NCBI RefSeq assembly: GCF_020905345.1
Contig: NZ_JAJJMO010000001.1
Location: 3,410,001-3,474,000 of the forward strand
Origin: Flavobacterium pisciphilum
Lineage (GTDB): Bacteria > Bacteroidota > Bacteroidia > Flavobacteriales > Flavobacteriaceae
Direction of reading: 5' to 3'
DNA length: 64,000 nucleotides
Made by a program: the position numbers and the translations under genes. Positions 8,935-17,708 of the stretch are shown here, one piece after another (position 1 is the first letter of the stretch; every line of letters starts with the position of its first letter). Under the pieces are notes generated by a model. That model saw nothing but the letters and a program-made list of their open reading frames with translations, was not told the origin of the DNA and ran no database searches.

Positions 8935-10068
8935 TTACTTAGTCCAGTTACCCCAAGTAGGTAATTCAGCACCAGCACCAGCACCAGTTGCACCAGTAGT
9001 TATTCCTGATAATTTAGCACCATCAAAAACAGTTACAGAAGCTCCAAAAGTATAGTTTGTGATAGTAAAGTTACCAGCAGCGATATTTGCAGTTGCACCA
9101 ACATCAGTAGATAATTTAGTAAGGTCTTTAGGCATTCCATCAGCAACATATAAGTTTGTGTAAGTTTGTTTTCCACCACCTTCTTTATAATTGATTGCTT
9201 TTTCGTCAGCTGTGAAAGCCGCATCACCTTTAATGATAGAGATATTAATGATTTTAGCGTCAGTCATTGGAACAGCTGTACTTGGATTTTTTTGGTTGGT
9301 AGATCCTTCAACACCTGCTTTAGTAACACCTTTGATGTAAACGTTTGTAGCAGTACCTTGCCATCCGTCAGCAAAATCTAATGAATCATCATAAGAATTG
9401 ATAATTACTAAGTTAGAAGCATTTACTGCTCCTCCGAAGAACTCAATTCCGTCATCACCACTTTCGAAAGTGTAGATATCAGATACTACTGTTCCTGAAC
9501 CTACTCCGAAGAAAGAAACTCCATTGTATTCTTTATCAGCAGTGTATTTAGAACCTGTGTAAGAAATTTTTAAGAAGTTGATATTTCCAGAAGAATCTGC
9601 ATTGTTATTACCTCCATAGCTTAAAGCACCTACTTCAGAAGTACCATTGTCTCCTGTGTTCACTTTAGCATTACCAGCGATAATTAATCCACCCCAATCA
9701 CTTTGAGCAGGAGTAGCTTTTCCAGATGTCATAATAACTGGTTTAACAGCAGTACCATTGATGTTAATTTTAGCATTTCTCTCTACAGCAATGAATAAAG
9801 AAGTAGCTTCTGCAGTAGCAGAACTTTTAATTACCGTTCCGGCAGGAATTACTAAAGTAGCTCCACCTTTAACGACTAAACCTCCAGTTAAAGTGTAAGT
9901 TTTTGTAGGGTCTAAAGTTACAACACCTTCATTGATGTCTCCTTTTAAATCGTCAGCCTTTAATACGAAATTACTTTTGTTTCCGTCGGTTTTGTTGTTA
10001 TCATCAGAACTACAGCTTGTTAAAGCAAGTCCCAATATTGCAGCCATTGCAAAAAATGATTTTTTCAT
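8935..10068 (-). CDS. Secreted beta-helix-like lipoprotein, putative Pho regulon member
   Basis: A 377-residue lipoprotein. The signal peptide MKKSFFAMAAILGLALTSC has Cys19, followed by SSDDNN. The mature part is rich in Gly, Asn, Ser and short hydrophobic strands (GGLVVKGGATLVIPAGTVI, SDWGGLIIAGNAKV, GDDGIEFFGGAVNASNLVII), the look of a right-handed parallel beta-helix. No catalytic residues are recognisable. It lies downstream of a TonB receptor gene with an intervening terminator, and its own upstream region holds three 11-bp repeats like those near the PhoB-like gene. A role with the receptor in capturing a phosphorus source is inference. Confidence 0.7.
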   Translation of the reverse strand: MKKSFFAMAAILGLALTSCSSDDNNKTDGNKSNFVLKADDLKGDINEGVVTLDPTKTYTLTGGLVVKGGATLVIPAGTVIKSSATAEATSLFIAVERNAKININGTAVKPVIMTSGKATPAQSDWGGLIIAGNAKVNTGDNGTSEVGALSYGGNNNADSSGNINFLKISYTGSKYTADKEYNGVSFFGVGSGTVVSDIYTFESGDDGIEFFGGAVNASNLVIINSYDDSLDFADGWQGTATNVYIKGVTKAGVEGSTNQKNPSTAVPMTDAKIINISIIKGDAAFTADEKAINYKEGGGKQTYTNLYVADGMPKDLTKLSTDVGATANIAAGNFTITNYTFGASVTVFDGAKLSGITTGATGAGAGAELPTWGNWTK

Positions 10069-10128
10069 TGTTGTTGTGTTTTATTGTTTTGATTTATTCA
10101 TGGCAAAGTAAATGAACATATGTTTTTG

Positions 10129-10161
10129 CTGAGTTAAGACCGCATTAACAATATATTAAGT
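10129..10161 (-). promoter_or_regulatory. Putative Pho box: three 11-bp repeats upstream of the lipoprotein gene
   Basis: On the minus strand three consecutive 11-mers read ACTTAATATAT, TGTTAATGCGG and TCTTAACTCAG. They share [T/A][G/C]TTAA at exactly 11-bp steps, the geometry of PhoB half-sites. A TTACTTTG element (one mismatch from TAnnTTTG) follows about 18 bp downstream at 10104-10111, so the array sits where an activator would. Confidence 0.45.
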
Positions 10162-10221
10162 ATATTGGGTAAAAGATAAATCTGCTTAATGTAAAATTTA
10201 CATTGAGTTATTGATTAATAA

Positions 10222-10255
10222 AAAAAGGTGATTAGTATTATCTAATCACCTTTTT
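10222..10255 (-). terminator. Intrinsic terminator of the TonB receptor gene
   Basis: The arms GGTGATTAG and CTAATCACC, loop TATTAT, are flanked by A and T runs. It starts 22 nt after the receptor stop codon on the minus strand. Confidence 0.8.
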
Positions 10256-10276
10256 GAATTTTTTATGGTTTTACTT

Positions 10277-13051
10277 TTAGAATGTATAGCTTAAAGTAAG
10301 CCTAAAATCTGAACCTGTTTTATATGAAATTGCAGTAATATCACCAACAGATTCCTTTCCTGGTACTTTTCCTTGCTCTTGTACACGATTGAAAGCAGGG
10401 TTTAAAATATTGTTGTAAATAAAGCCTAATTTTAAGTTTTTAGTCAAACTTGCATTTGCGATAAAGTCTAGTTTATTTACAGCTTTATCAACCATGTTTC
10501 CTACTTGTCCAGTTCCAATAACAGCTAATTTATCTGAAAAATAAGAGTATGATATTGTTGTAGTTATATCTTGGCCTTCTCTGAATTCATTTAAAAATGA
10601 TAAGTTAGCATTGGCAAGGAAATTAGAAGCCCCTGTTAATTTACTATCTGTAAAAGTAAAGTTTGCTCCAAAATCATTTTCGTTATTCACTTTCTCATTA
10701 CTTAAATCCTGATTTGTATAAAGGTAAGACCCGTTGGCATCAAACGAAAGTTTTGTCTTTAGGTTGTTACTATTTTTAATTTCAAAAATGTCTTTTCTAA
10801 ATTCTAATTCTACCCCCGCTACAGTTGCTTTGTCTCCTGTATTGGCATAAGTAATATCATTTGAAGATGAATTAAGGAACATTTCGTTGATTGGGTTTTG
10901 AATAATTTTTCCAAATGCTGTAACAGAAATTAATTCGCCTGCCTTAGGGAAAAATTCCCATCCTAAATCAAAGTTGTAATTTGTTGAAGCATACAAATTA
11001 GGGTTTCCTTCGTATGCCTGTGCGACATCTTCGTAAATAATAGGCACTTTTTCTTTAAATTGAGGTAGTGTATACGTTTTACTTGCTGAGAATTTTAAAT
11101 TCTGCTTTTCATTCAAGGTATACTTCGAAATTAAACTTGGTAATATGTTTAACTTTGACTCATCAGAACTATCCCCATCAGGAACTGTGGTTGTGACATA
11201 GGAAACATTTTGAGTCAATTGTTCCAATCTCGCACCTAATATCAAACTCAATCTATCAGTTAAAGAGTATTGAACATTAGCGAATGCAGCATTAATATAT
11301 AAATTACCATTATACAATTGGTTAATTCTGTTTGAGTAAGATGAACCCCAATGTGCAGGATCTAAATAGTTGTCTACTCTATGTATGTCTTCTTTAGGAA
11401 AAGAGATTGTAGTTCTGTTTGGGAAGAATGAATATTGTTCCATTTTGTAATCTACATCCTTGAACTTTCCTGAATAACCAACAGTTACTTTTCCTTTGTA
11501 TGTATCATCGCTTTTTTTGTTGAAATTATACGATAATGCAATATTAGCAGCGATTTCATTCTCTTTTAAGTCCTGAAAAAATCGGTGATTATTGATGTTT
11601 GAATTGGTGAAAAATGTATAATCTATACCATTAGGTGCATGTACAAAAGAGTTTTGCATACGATCTGGGATTGCGCTGTCAGACATGCTGTATCCTACTC
11701 CCCAATTTAAATTCCACTGATCGTTGAATTTGTTTTTTCCTGTTAATTGGTTTACAATTAATTGAGTTTTTTCAAAAGTTCCACGTTTGATAAAACCTGA
11801 AATTTGTTGAAGAGCATCTCCACCACCATCAAAATTCTGATTTGTTCCTTCATATTCACTGTAATCCTGATCAGTTGAGTTTAAGAATAAAGAAGTAAAG
11901 AAGATTGAGTTTTTATTGTTGATTTTATAATCAGCTGTAGCCATAACTGTTGTAGTAGTGCTATGTTTGTATGCTGTTCTGTAAAAATCAGAAAAGATAT
12001 CTCCGTCAGCACTAATTCCACCTCTGCTGTATCCTTCTGTAAATTTATTTCTTGCACTAAAAGATCCTGTAACAAAAGTTCCTATTGAGCTTTCGTCGTT
12101 TATATTAAACTTCTTTCCAGCAGATAGTGTGTAGAATGCATTCAATACATTTTTGTTTTCTTGTCTGTCCCAGCTCGTTGAATAATTATATGGTTGAAGT
12201 GGAGAATTAGGAACACCTGCTTTTTTGAATCCAGTGTAAGACGGTCCGTCTTGTAAATAGAAATGATCTTGTCCTAAAACGTTTGTATTGGCACCTGTTC
12301 CAATTGAAAAGCTGATAAAAGGTTTTCCGCTGAATTTTTTTGAACTAATATCAATATTTGCTCCTCCAAAATCGGCATAGTTTTGAGCTTCAAATGTTTT
12401 ACTTACTCCAATATTATCCACAATATTTGTAGAGAATATGTCTAGAAGTATATTTTTATTTGCAGGATTGTTTGACGGTAATGGAAGACCATTTAAAGTA
12501 GTAACATTGTAGCGATCCCCTAATCCTCTTACAAATACATTTCCTGAGTCATCATTTTTAGAAACTCCACTTACTTTAGATACTGCATTAGCAACATCGT
12601 TAATTCCTTTCCTTGAAATTTCTTCTGCACCAATGGCTGCTTTAAAAGCAACAGCATTTTTTTGTTCTAAAAGTAAAGCAGATTCTTTTTGTTTGCTAAC
12701 AGCTGATGCTTTTACCACTACATCTTTAAGAGTGTAACTTCCTGAAGATAATGTTTGATTAATAGTTGTAGTTTCATTTGCTTTAACAATTACTACTGCT
12801 TCAATAGTCTCATACCCCAAGAAACTATAAATCACAGTATAGCTACCAGGAGCTATATTTATCGAATATTTACCGTCGATATCAGTGTTTGTACTGTTGT
12901 TAGTTCCTTTGATAAGAACGTTTGCAAATGGAAGTGCTTCATTATTAGTTTGTTTGTCTGTTAAAACCCCAGAAATTGTACCTTTGGTCTGAGCCATAGA
13001 AACAGCGCAAATAAATAATGTAATAAATAGAAATTTTAAGTTGAATTTCAT
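10277..13051 (-). CDS. TonB-dependent outer-membrane receptor with carboxypeptidase-regulatory-like domain
   Basis: About 924 residues. A signal peptide starts at MKFNLKFLF and ends near SMAQ. A CarboxypepD_reg-like beta-sandwich follows (GTISGVLTDKQTNN ... IDGKYSINIAPGSYTV, about 25-105). The plug (about 125-235) includes GISKNDDSGNVFVRGLGDRY-type sequence and LNGLPLPSNNP. A long beta-barrel ends in an aromatic strand, TLSYTF. Such receptors import bulky substrates with energy from TonB-ExbBD. A longer frame begins 19 codons upstream, but that N-terminus is not signal-like and the internal Met is followed by a textbook signal peptide. It is divergent from a PhoB-like regulator with shared 11-bp repeats, so phosphate-responsive expression is likely but unproven. 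Confidence 0.88.
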   Translation of the reverse strand: MKFNLKFLFITLFICAVSMAQTKGTISGVLTDKQTNNEALPFANVLIKGTNNSTNTDIDGKYSINIAPGSYTVIYSFLGYETIEAVVIVKANETTTINQTLSSGSYTLKDVVVKASAVSKQKESALLLEQKNAVAFKAAIGAEEISRKGINDVANAVSKVSGVSKNDDSGNVFVRGLGDRYNVTTLNGLPLPSNNPANKNILLDIFSTNIVDNIGVSKTFEAQNYADFGGANIDISSKKFSGKPFISFSIGTGANTNVLGQDHFYLQDGPSYTGFKKAGVPNSPLQPYNYSTSWDRQENKNVLNAFYTLSAGKKFNINDESSIGTFVTGSFSARNKFTEGYSRGGISADGDIFSDFYRTAYKHSTTTTVMATADYKINNKNSIFFTSLFLNSTDQDYSEYEGTNQNFDGGGDALQQISGFIKRGTFEKTQLIVNQLTGKNKFNDQWNLNWGVGYSMSDSAIPDRMQNSFVHAPNGIDYTFFTNSNINNHRFFQDLKENEIAANIALSYNFNKKSDDTYKGKVTVGYSGKFKDVDYKMEQYSFFPNRTTISFPKEDIHRVDNYLDPAHWGSSYSNRINQLYNGNLYINAAFANVQYSLTDRLSLILGARLEQLTQNVSYVTTTVPDGDSSDESKLNILPSLISKYTLNEKQNLKFSASKTYTLPQFKEKVPIIYEDVAQAYEGNPNLYASTNYNFDLGWEFFPKAGELISVTAFGKIIQNPINEMFLNSSSNDITYANTGDKATVAGVELEFRKDIFEIKNSNNLKTKLSFDANGSYLYTNQDLSNEKVNNENDFGANFTFTDSKLTGASNFLANANLSFLNEFREGQDITTTISYSYFSDKLAVIGTGQVGNMVDKAVNKLDFIANASLTKNLKLGFIYNNILNPAFNRVQEQGKVPGKESVGDITAISYKTGSDFRLTLSYTF

Positions 13052-13107
13052 TTTCGTTTGTTGTTTGTTTATTTTTTTGCAAATAAAGGACGGCTTTGTA
13101 AAGTTCA

Positions 13108-13162
13108 TGTTAGCTGCTTGTTATTCTTTTGTCTCCAATATATTATGAAATTGTTATGAAAT
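13108..13162 (+). promoter_or_regulatory. Putative Pho box array: five 11-bp repeats
   Basis: Five consecutive 11-mers read TGTTAGCTGCT, TGTTATTCTTT, TGTCTCCAATA, TATTATGAAAT and TGTTATGAAAT. The core TGTTAT at 11-bp steps closely parallels the E. coli Pho half-site TGTCATAAATC. The array lies in the divergent spacer between the TonB receptor (57 bp away) and the PhoB-like regulator (121 bp away). Confidence 0.55.
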
Positions 13163-13204
13163 TAAATTACCGTTAACACTACTTTTTAACAGTCGATTTA
13201 TTAT

Positions 13205-13212
13205 TATCTTTA
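13205..13212 (+). promoter_or_regulatory. Probable -7 element of the response regulator gene
   Basis: TATCTTTA has one mismatch from TAnnTTTG and lies about 42 bp downstream of the repeat array, with a 5' leader of about 65 nt. Confidence 0.4.
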
Positions 13213-13283
13213 CACTCGCAACTAGAATCATTGAATACTATGTAGTATAAGAATCAATGAGATAACCCAATTTTTGCTATTTT

Positions 13284-13967
13284 ATGAAAAAAACACAAAC
13301 TAAGATTTTACTAGTAGATGATGAACCGGATATTTTAGAAATTGTTGGATATAATCTTTCACAAGAAGGGTATCAAATAATTACTGCCTCTAACGGAAAA
13401 GACGCAATTGCTAAAGCTCAAAAAGAATTGCCAGATCTTATAATAATGGATGTTATGATGGCTGAAATGGATGGTATGGAAGCTTGTGAGCATATTCGAA
13501 AAATTCCTGAACTAAATAATGTTATTATTACTTTCTTAACAGCAAGAAGTGAAGATTATTCGCAAGTTGCTGGTTTTGATGCTGGAGCAGATGACTATAT
13601 TACTAAGCCTATTAAACCAAAATTATTAGTAAGTAAGGTAAAAGCATTGTTAAGACGCTTAAAAGAACAAGAAGTTAGTAGTGATACATTAAATGTAGGC
13701 GGTATCGAAATTAATCGCGAAGAATATAAAATCGTAAAAGATAATATTGAGATTGCTTTGCCTAGAAAAGAATTTGAACTATTCTATTTATTGGCTTCAA
13801 AACCAGGAAAAGTATTCAAGCGTGATGAAATTCTTGATAAAGTTTGGGGTAATGAAGTAGTTGTAGGTGGAAGAACGATTGATGTGCATATTCGAAAATT
13901 GAGAGAAAAAATAGGAGAAGATTTATTTAAAACCATCAAAGGAGTAGGTTACAAATTCGAGGTTTAA
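13284..13967 (+). CDS. OmpR-family response regulator, PhoB-like
   Basis: 227 residues. The receiver domain (1-120) carries the acidic pocket VDDEPD, phospho-acceptor D56 in IIMDVMM, Thr in FLTARSE and Lys in ITKPIKP. The C-terminal winged helix (about 135-227) contains the wing-helix signature GGRTIDVHIRKLREKIGED. It is followed 75 nt later by a sensor kinase and then by an OprP-like porin, and 11-bp Pho-like repeats lie upstream of it, the receptor, the porin and the lipoprotein. This is why I call it PhoB-like; from the protein alone it could be any OmpR-class regulator. Confidence 0.85.
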   Translation: MKKTQTKILLVDDEPDILEIVGYNLSQEGYQIITASNGKDAIAKAQKELPDLIIMDVMMAEMDGMEACEHIRKIPELNNVIITFLTARSEDYSQVAGFDAGADDYITKPIKPKLLVSKVKALLRRLKEQEVSSDTLNVGGIEINREEYKIVKDNIEIALPRKEFELFYLLASKPGKVFKRDEILDKVWGNEVVVGGRTIDVHIRKLREKIGEDLFKTIKGVGYKFEV

Positions 13968-14011
13968 AATAAAGATTCCTAAACAAAAGCATAATGCAAA
14001 GAAATCAGAAT

Positions 14012-14019
14012 TATCTTTG
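14012..14019 (+). promoter_or_regulatory. -7 promoter element of the sensor kinase gene
   Basis: TATCTTTG fully matches TAnnTTTG, 22 nt before the kinase ATG, so the kinase may be transcribed independently of the regulator. Confidence 0.55.
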
Positions 14020-14041
14020 TAGAAAGCTATCCATGAATTAA

Positions 14042-15121
14042 ATGAAAATAAGTTTTAAAAAAACCTATAAGTTTGCTGTAAAGTCAGCACTATACATAAG
14101 TCTCTTTGCTACAGGATTCGTAATAATTTTGATTTTATTATTCTTCAAAAATAAAACAATAAATTTATTACCATTTAGTCTTGTTTTTCTCATATCAGTA
14201 TACGCGTTCTCATTTCTCGTATTACAATATCGTGTAGAACGTTTTATTTACCGAAGAGTAAAAAAAATCTATGATGAGGTTTCGTTACTAGAATCTAGTA
14301 CCCTTATTAACCAACCGATTACAACTGATATGGAAACGCTTTCGCGTGAAGTCAAAAAATTTGCTACTGATAAAAAGCTGGAAATTGAGATGCTAGAAAT
14401 TCGTGAAGAATACCGACGTGAATTTCTTGGTAACGTTTCACATGAACTTAAGACTCCACTGTTTACCGTTCAAGGATATGTTTCGACATTATTGGATGGA
14501 GCAATGGAAGATAAAACCATTCGAAAAAAATATCTTAAACGAGCTGAAAAAGGGGTAGAGCGATTAATTTATATCGTTGAGGATTTAGATATGATCACTA
14601 AATTAGAATCAGGCGATTTAAATTTGGTCATTACCAATTTTGATATCATAGAACTTATCCAAAATGTTTTTGATTTATTGGAAATGAAAGCCGATAAAAA
14701 GAAGATAAAATTAACTTACGAGAAGAAATTTCAGCAGTCTATTTTTGTAAAAGGAGATAAGGACAGAATTCAGCAAATACTAGAAAATCTGATTGTAAAT
14801 TCTATTAAATACGGTAAACAAGGAGGAACTACTGAAGTAGGAGTAGTAAATCTTACAAAGAAAAAAGTACTTATCCGTATTAGCGATAATGGAGAAGGAG
14901 TCGAGAAACAAAATATACCAAGACTTTTTGAACGTTTTTATAGAGTAGATAAAAGTGGTGCTCGTACTGAGGGAGGTTCAGGATTAGGACTTGCTATAGT
15001 TAAACATATTATCGAAGCTCATAAAGAGAAGGTGTATGTAGAAAGTGAATTTGGTATTGGTTCAGAGTTTTCATTTACCTTAGAGAAAGCTTATAAAAGC
15101 ATTAATGGTGAAGTTAAATAA
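14042..15121 (+). CDS. Sensor histidine kinase, PhoR-like
   Basis: 359 residues. Two transmembrane helices (about 13-35 and 42-63) have almost no periplasmic loop. A coiled linker follows, then HisKA with phospho-acceptor H134 in NVSHELKTP, and HATPase_c with the N box (ENLIVNSIKYG), G1 (ISDNGEGV), F box (LFERFYRVD) and G2 (GGSGLGLAIV). The lack of a sensory ectodomain resembles PhoR-type kinases, which sense through partner proteins. It is paired with the preceding OmpR-family regulator and followed by the porin gene. Confidence 0.87.
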   Translation: MKISFKKTYKFAVKSALYISLFATGFVIILILLFFKNKTINLLPFSLVFLISVYAFSFLVLQYRVERFIYRRVKKIYDEVSLLESSTLINQPITTDMETLSREVKKFATDKKLEIEMLEIREEYRREFLGNVSHELKTPLFTVQGYVSTLLDGAMEDKTIRKKYLKRAEKGVERLIYIVEDLDMITKLESGDLNLVITNFDIIELIQNVFDLLEMKADKKKIKLTYEKKFQQSIFVKGDKDRIQQILENLIVNSIKYGKQGGTTEVGVVNLTKKKVLIRISDNGEGVEKQNIPRLFERFYRVDKSGARTEGGSGLGLAIVKHIIEAHKEKVYVESEFGIGSEFSFTLEKAYKSINGEVK

Positions 15122-15211
15122 ATGTAATCTGAATACCTTGATTCGGCATTAAATATCCCCCTTTTTACACCAATTTAAAATTGCCGATAGCCTCTTAATA
15201 TTAAATTCTCA

Positions 15212-15244
15212 TTATGATAACATCTTGGTAACGTTATGTTAACC
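15212..15244 (-). promoter_or_regulatory. Putative Pho box: three 11-bp repeats upstream of the porin gene
   Basis: On the minus strand the 11-mers read GGTTAACATAA, CGTTACCAAGA and TGTTATCATAA; on the plus strand TAAC recurs at exactly 11-bp steps (15218, 15229, 15240). A GATTTTTG -7-like element (one mismatch) lies 9 bp downstream at 15254-15261, the spacing expected of an activator replacing the -33 element. Confidence 0.5.
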
Positions 15245-15290
15245 TTGATGGGTGATTTTTGCATTTTGAATGTGGAGTTAAAAAAATAAG

Positions 15291-16610
15291 ATGAAAAAAA
15301 TTTTAGTTGTAGCTTTATCTTTAGTGGCGGGTTTTGTTCATGCACAAGAGGTAAACAAGGAGGAGATCAAGAAGGAGGTAGTTCGTATTTTAGATTCTAT
15401 AAATAAGGCAAAAGAAACGGTAACAATTATGGAACCAAAGATTGAACCTAATTTTCATAAAGAAGAAAAGGATCGTTGGTATGATAAAATATCACTACGT
15501 GGTTATGTTCAGATAAGATATAACGGGCTTTTTTCTACCAATGATAAGGTTTCCTGCGAACAATGTGATAAGTCTTGGGGAACTACTTCAACAGAACCAG
15601 ATGCGAAATCTAATAATGGGTTTTTTATTAGACGAGCACGATTAGTATTTTCTGGACAAGTGCATCCTAATGTGTTTTTTTACTTCCAACCAGATTTTGC
15701 AAGTTCACCTAGTACAGGAATTAATAATTTCGTTCAAATTAGAGACATATATTTTGATATTTCTTTTGATCCTAAAAAAGAGTATCGTGTTCGTGTAGGG
15801 CAAAGTAAAATTCCTTATGGTTTCGAAAACATGCAATCAAGTTCAGTTCGACTTGCTTTGGATAGAAATGATGCTATGAATAGTGCTATATTAAACGAAC
15901 GTGATTTAGGAGTGTTTTTTTATTGGGCACCAAGCAAAATCAGAGAACGTTTTGAAATGTTAGTAAAAGAGGGGTACAAAGGTTCGGGTGATTATGGTGT
16001 ATTTGCTTTCGGAGCTTATAATGGTCAATATTCTAATAAACTAGATAGTAACAGAGATTTAAATGTTGTAGCGAGAGTTACTTATCCTTTCGTAATAGGA
16101 AACCAAATTATCGAACCAGGACTTCAAGCTTATACAGGAAAATGGGCATTTACTAATGAAATTTCAACAGGAGTAGCAGTAGATGCTAATAAACAATATG
16201 TTAAAGATCAAAGAGTAGGAGCAACTTTTGTTTTATATCCAAAGCCTTTTGGAATACAAACAGAATATAATATTGGTAAAGGCCCTCGCTATAATAAGGA
16301 AACCAATACTGTTGATGTAACAAATATAAATGGTGGTTATGTTTTATTAAATTATAAGTGGGATTTAGGAAAACAACTATTATATCCTTTTGCAAAATTT
16401 CAATATTATGATGGAGGGAAAAAATATGAAAAAGATGCCCGAAGCTATGTAGTTCGGGATTATGAAATTGGGATTGAATGGCAACCACTAAAAGCATTAG
16501 AGTTCACCGCAGAATATGTTATTGCTGATAGAACTTTTGAGGATAGTGTATTACCAAATAATCGACAACAAGGAAATTTATTGAGAATACAAGCTCAATT
16601 CAATTTCTAA
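15291..16610 (+). CDS. Phosphate-selective porin (OprO/OprP family)
   Basis: 439 residues with signal peptide MKKILVVALSLVAGFVHAQ. A short Lys/Glu-rich N-terminal segment precedes a barrel of alternating strands (LRGYVQIRYNG, FFIRRARLVFSGQVHPNVFFY, RVRVGQSKIPYGFENMQSS, FTAEYVIADRTF) ending in QAQFNF. The order GYVQIRYN, RRARL, FFYFQPDF, RVRVGQSKIPYGFE is typical of OprP-like porins. It should sit in the outer membrane and pass phosphate or polyphosphate. It follows the PhoB/PhoR-like pair and has its own Pho-like repeats. Confidence 0.85.
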   Translation: MKKILVVALSLVAGFVHAQEVNKEEIKKEVVRILDSINKAKETVTIMEPKIEPNFHKEEKDRWYDKISLRGYVQIRYNGLFSTNDKVSCEQCDKSWGTTSTEPDAKSNNGFFIRRARLVFSGQVHPNVFFYFQPDFASSPSTGINNFVQIRDIYFDISFDPKKEYRVRVGQSKIPYGFENMQSSSVRLALDRNDAMNSAILNERDLGVFFYWAPSKIRERFEMLVKEGYKGSGDYGVFAFGAYNGQYSNKLDSNRDLNVVARVTYPFVIGNQIIEPGLQAYTGKWAFTNEISTGVAVDANKQYVKDQRVGATFVLYPKPFGIQTEYNIGKGPRYNKETNTVDVTNINGGYVLLNYKWDLGKQLLYPFAKFQYYDGGKKYEKDARSYVVRDYEIGIEWQPLKALEFTAEYVIADRTFEDSVLPNNRQQGNLLRIQAQFNF

Positions 16611-16629
16611 AAAAATATAAAAATGGAGT

Positions 16630-17700
16630 TTATTGTTTTTCAAAAACGGAAAATAATGAACTCCATTTCGCTTTCTTTTTATATTGAGGCAATCCTTCAT
16701 ACTCATGGATTTTTGCAATATCCTCAATCTTAAAATCATCCTGCAATGCATAAGGAACAAGTCCTTCTTCTTGTAGTTTCTCAGCAAGATATATTTGCTC
16801 ATATTGACCCGGAGTTGGTATGAAAAAAGCTTTCTTTTCTAGTTTGACCAAGTCCATAACGGTTGTGTAACCAGAACGACACAGGATTTGTTCACTTTCA
16901 TTAAAGGTTTGTTCTAGTTGTCGAGTATTCATGAAATTGTAATAGGTAACATTCTCAATGATTTCCTTTTTTTGGTCTTTTTCAACGACACCTTTTACAA
17001 AAACAACTTTTCCTTTATAGCGAAGTACTTCTTTCTTTAACTTTTCCTCAAGATAGCCTCGTTGAGGTTCTGGTCCAGATAAGATTACCATTAAATCATA
17101 TACTTTTGGTGTTTCTTTCTTGCGCATTCTGCTTAAAGGACCAATGTATTTTAACTTAAGTTTTTTGGTTTTTAAATGGCCTAATTCCCCCGTTAAGTTA
17201 GGTTTCTTTTTTATGTCAGGAACCCAACATTCAGTATATTTTTTTATAATATATTGATGGCATTTACTGGTAAACCAAGTTGTGTTTCCTGTCATCACAT
17301 TCAGTTGGTGAGTAATAAAAACTGAGGGGATTTTGTTAGAATAAACACCTAAACGATTATCAGAAATAATACCATCGATACCATATTTTTTTATCCAAGA
17401 CTTTACCATCTTTTTCTCATCCAAGACGGCTTCAATCATTTTAGGACAATTTTTGATTAATTTCCATTTGAAGTTCTTACCATTTTTTGCATACTCTATT
17501 TGGTAAGAAGGCAATTCGAGAGTTTGGATATAAGGAAATTCTTTTCGTAATAATTCTAAAGCAATACCATCTGAGGCAATTATCGGTATGTAATTATTTT
17601 CCTGAAGAGCCTTAATTATAGGGATGCATCTAGTGGCGTGGCCTAAACCCCAATTTAATGGAGCAATTAAAATAGTTTTATTGGTTGAATCTAAATTCAT
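16630..17700 (-). CDS. Glycosyltransferase, GT28/MurG-like fold
   Basis: 356 residues. The N-terminal motif LIAPLNWGLGHATRCIPI contains the GHATR loop of GT-B enzymes related to MurG and UDP-glucuronosyltransferases. The C-terminal half carries SGYTTVMDLVKLEKKAFFIPTPGQYEQIYLA, the nucleotide-diphosphate-sugar binding region. It probably transfers a sugar to a lipid or surface glycan at the inner leaflet of the membrane; donor and acceptor are unknown. It ends 20 nt from the convergent porin gene and has an inverted repeat just upstream of its start. Confidence 0.8.
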   Translation of the reverse strand: MNLDSTNKTILIAPLNWGLGHATRCIPIIKALQENNYIPIIASDGIALELLRKEFPYIQTLELPSYQIEYAKNGKNFKWKLIKNCPKMIEAVLDEKKMVKSWIKKYGIDGIISDNRLGVYSNKIPSVFITHQLNVMTGNTTWFTSKCHQYIIKKYTECWVPDIKKKPNLTGELGHLKTKKLKLKYIGPLSRMRKKETPKVYDLMVILSGPEPQRGYLEEKLKKEVLRYKGKVVFVKGVVEKDQKKEIIENVTYYNFMNTRQLEQTFNESEQILCRSGYTTVMDLVKLEKKAFFIPTPGQYEQIYLAEKLQEEGLVPYALQDDFKIEDIAKIHEYEGLPQYKKKAKWSSLFSVFEKQ

Positions 17701-17708
17701 ATAGAATT

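Noticed and set aside
13052..13108. Upstream start for the TonB receptor
   Set aside because: The 19 extra residues precede a perfect signal peptide and would bury it; the added part overlaps the regulatory spacer.
16201..16497. Minus-strand 98-codon frame inside the porin gene
   Set aside because: Shadow frame on the opposite strand of a strong coding region, with no start signal of its own.
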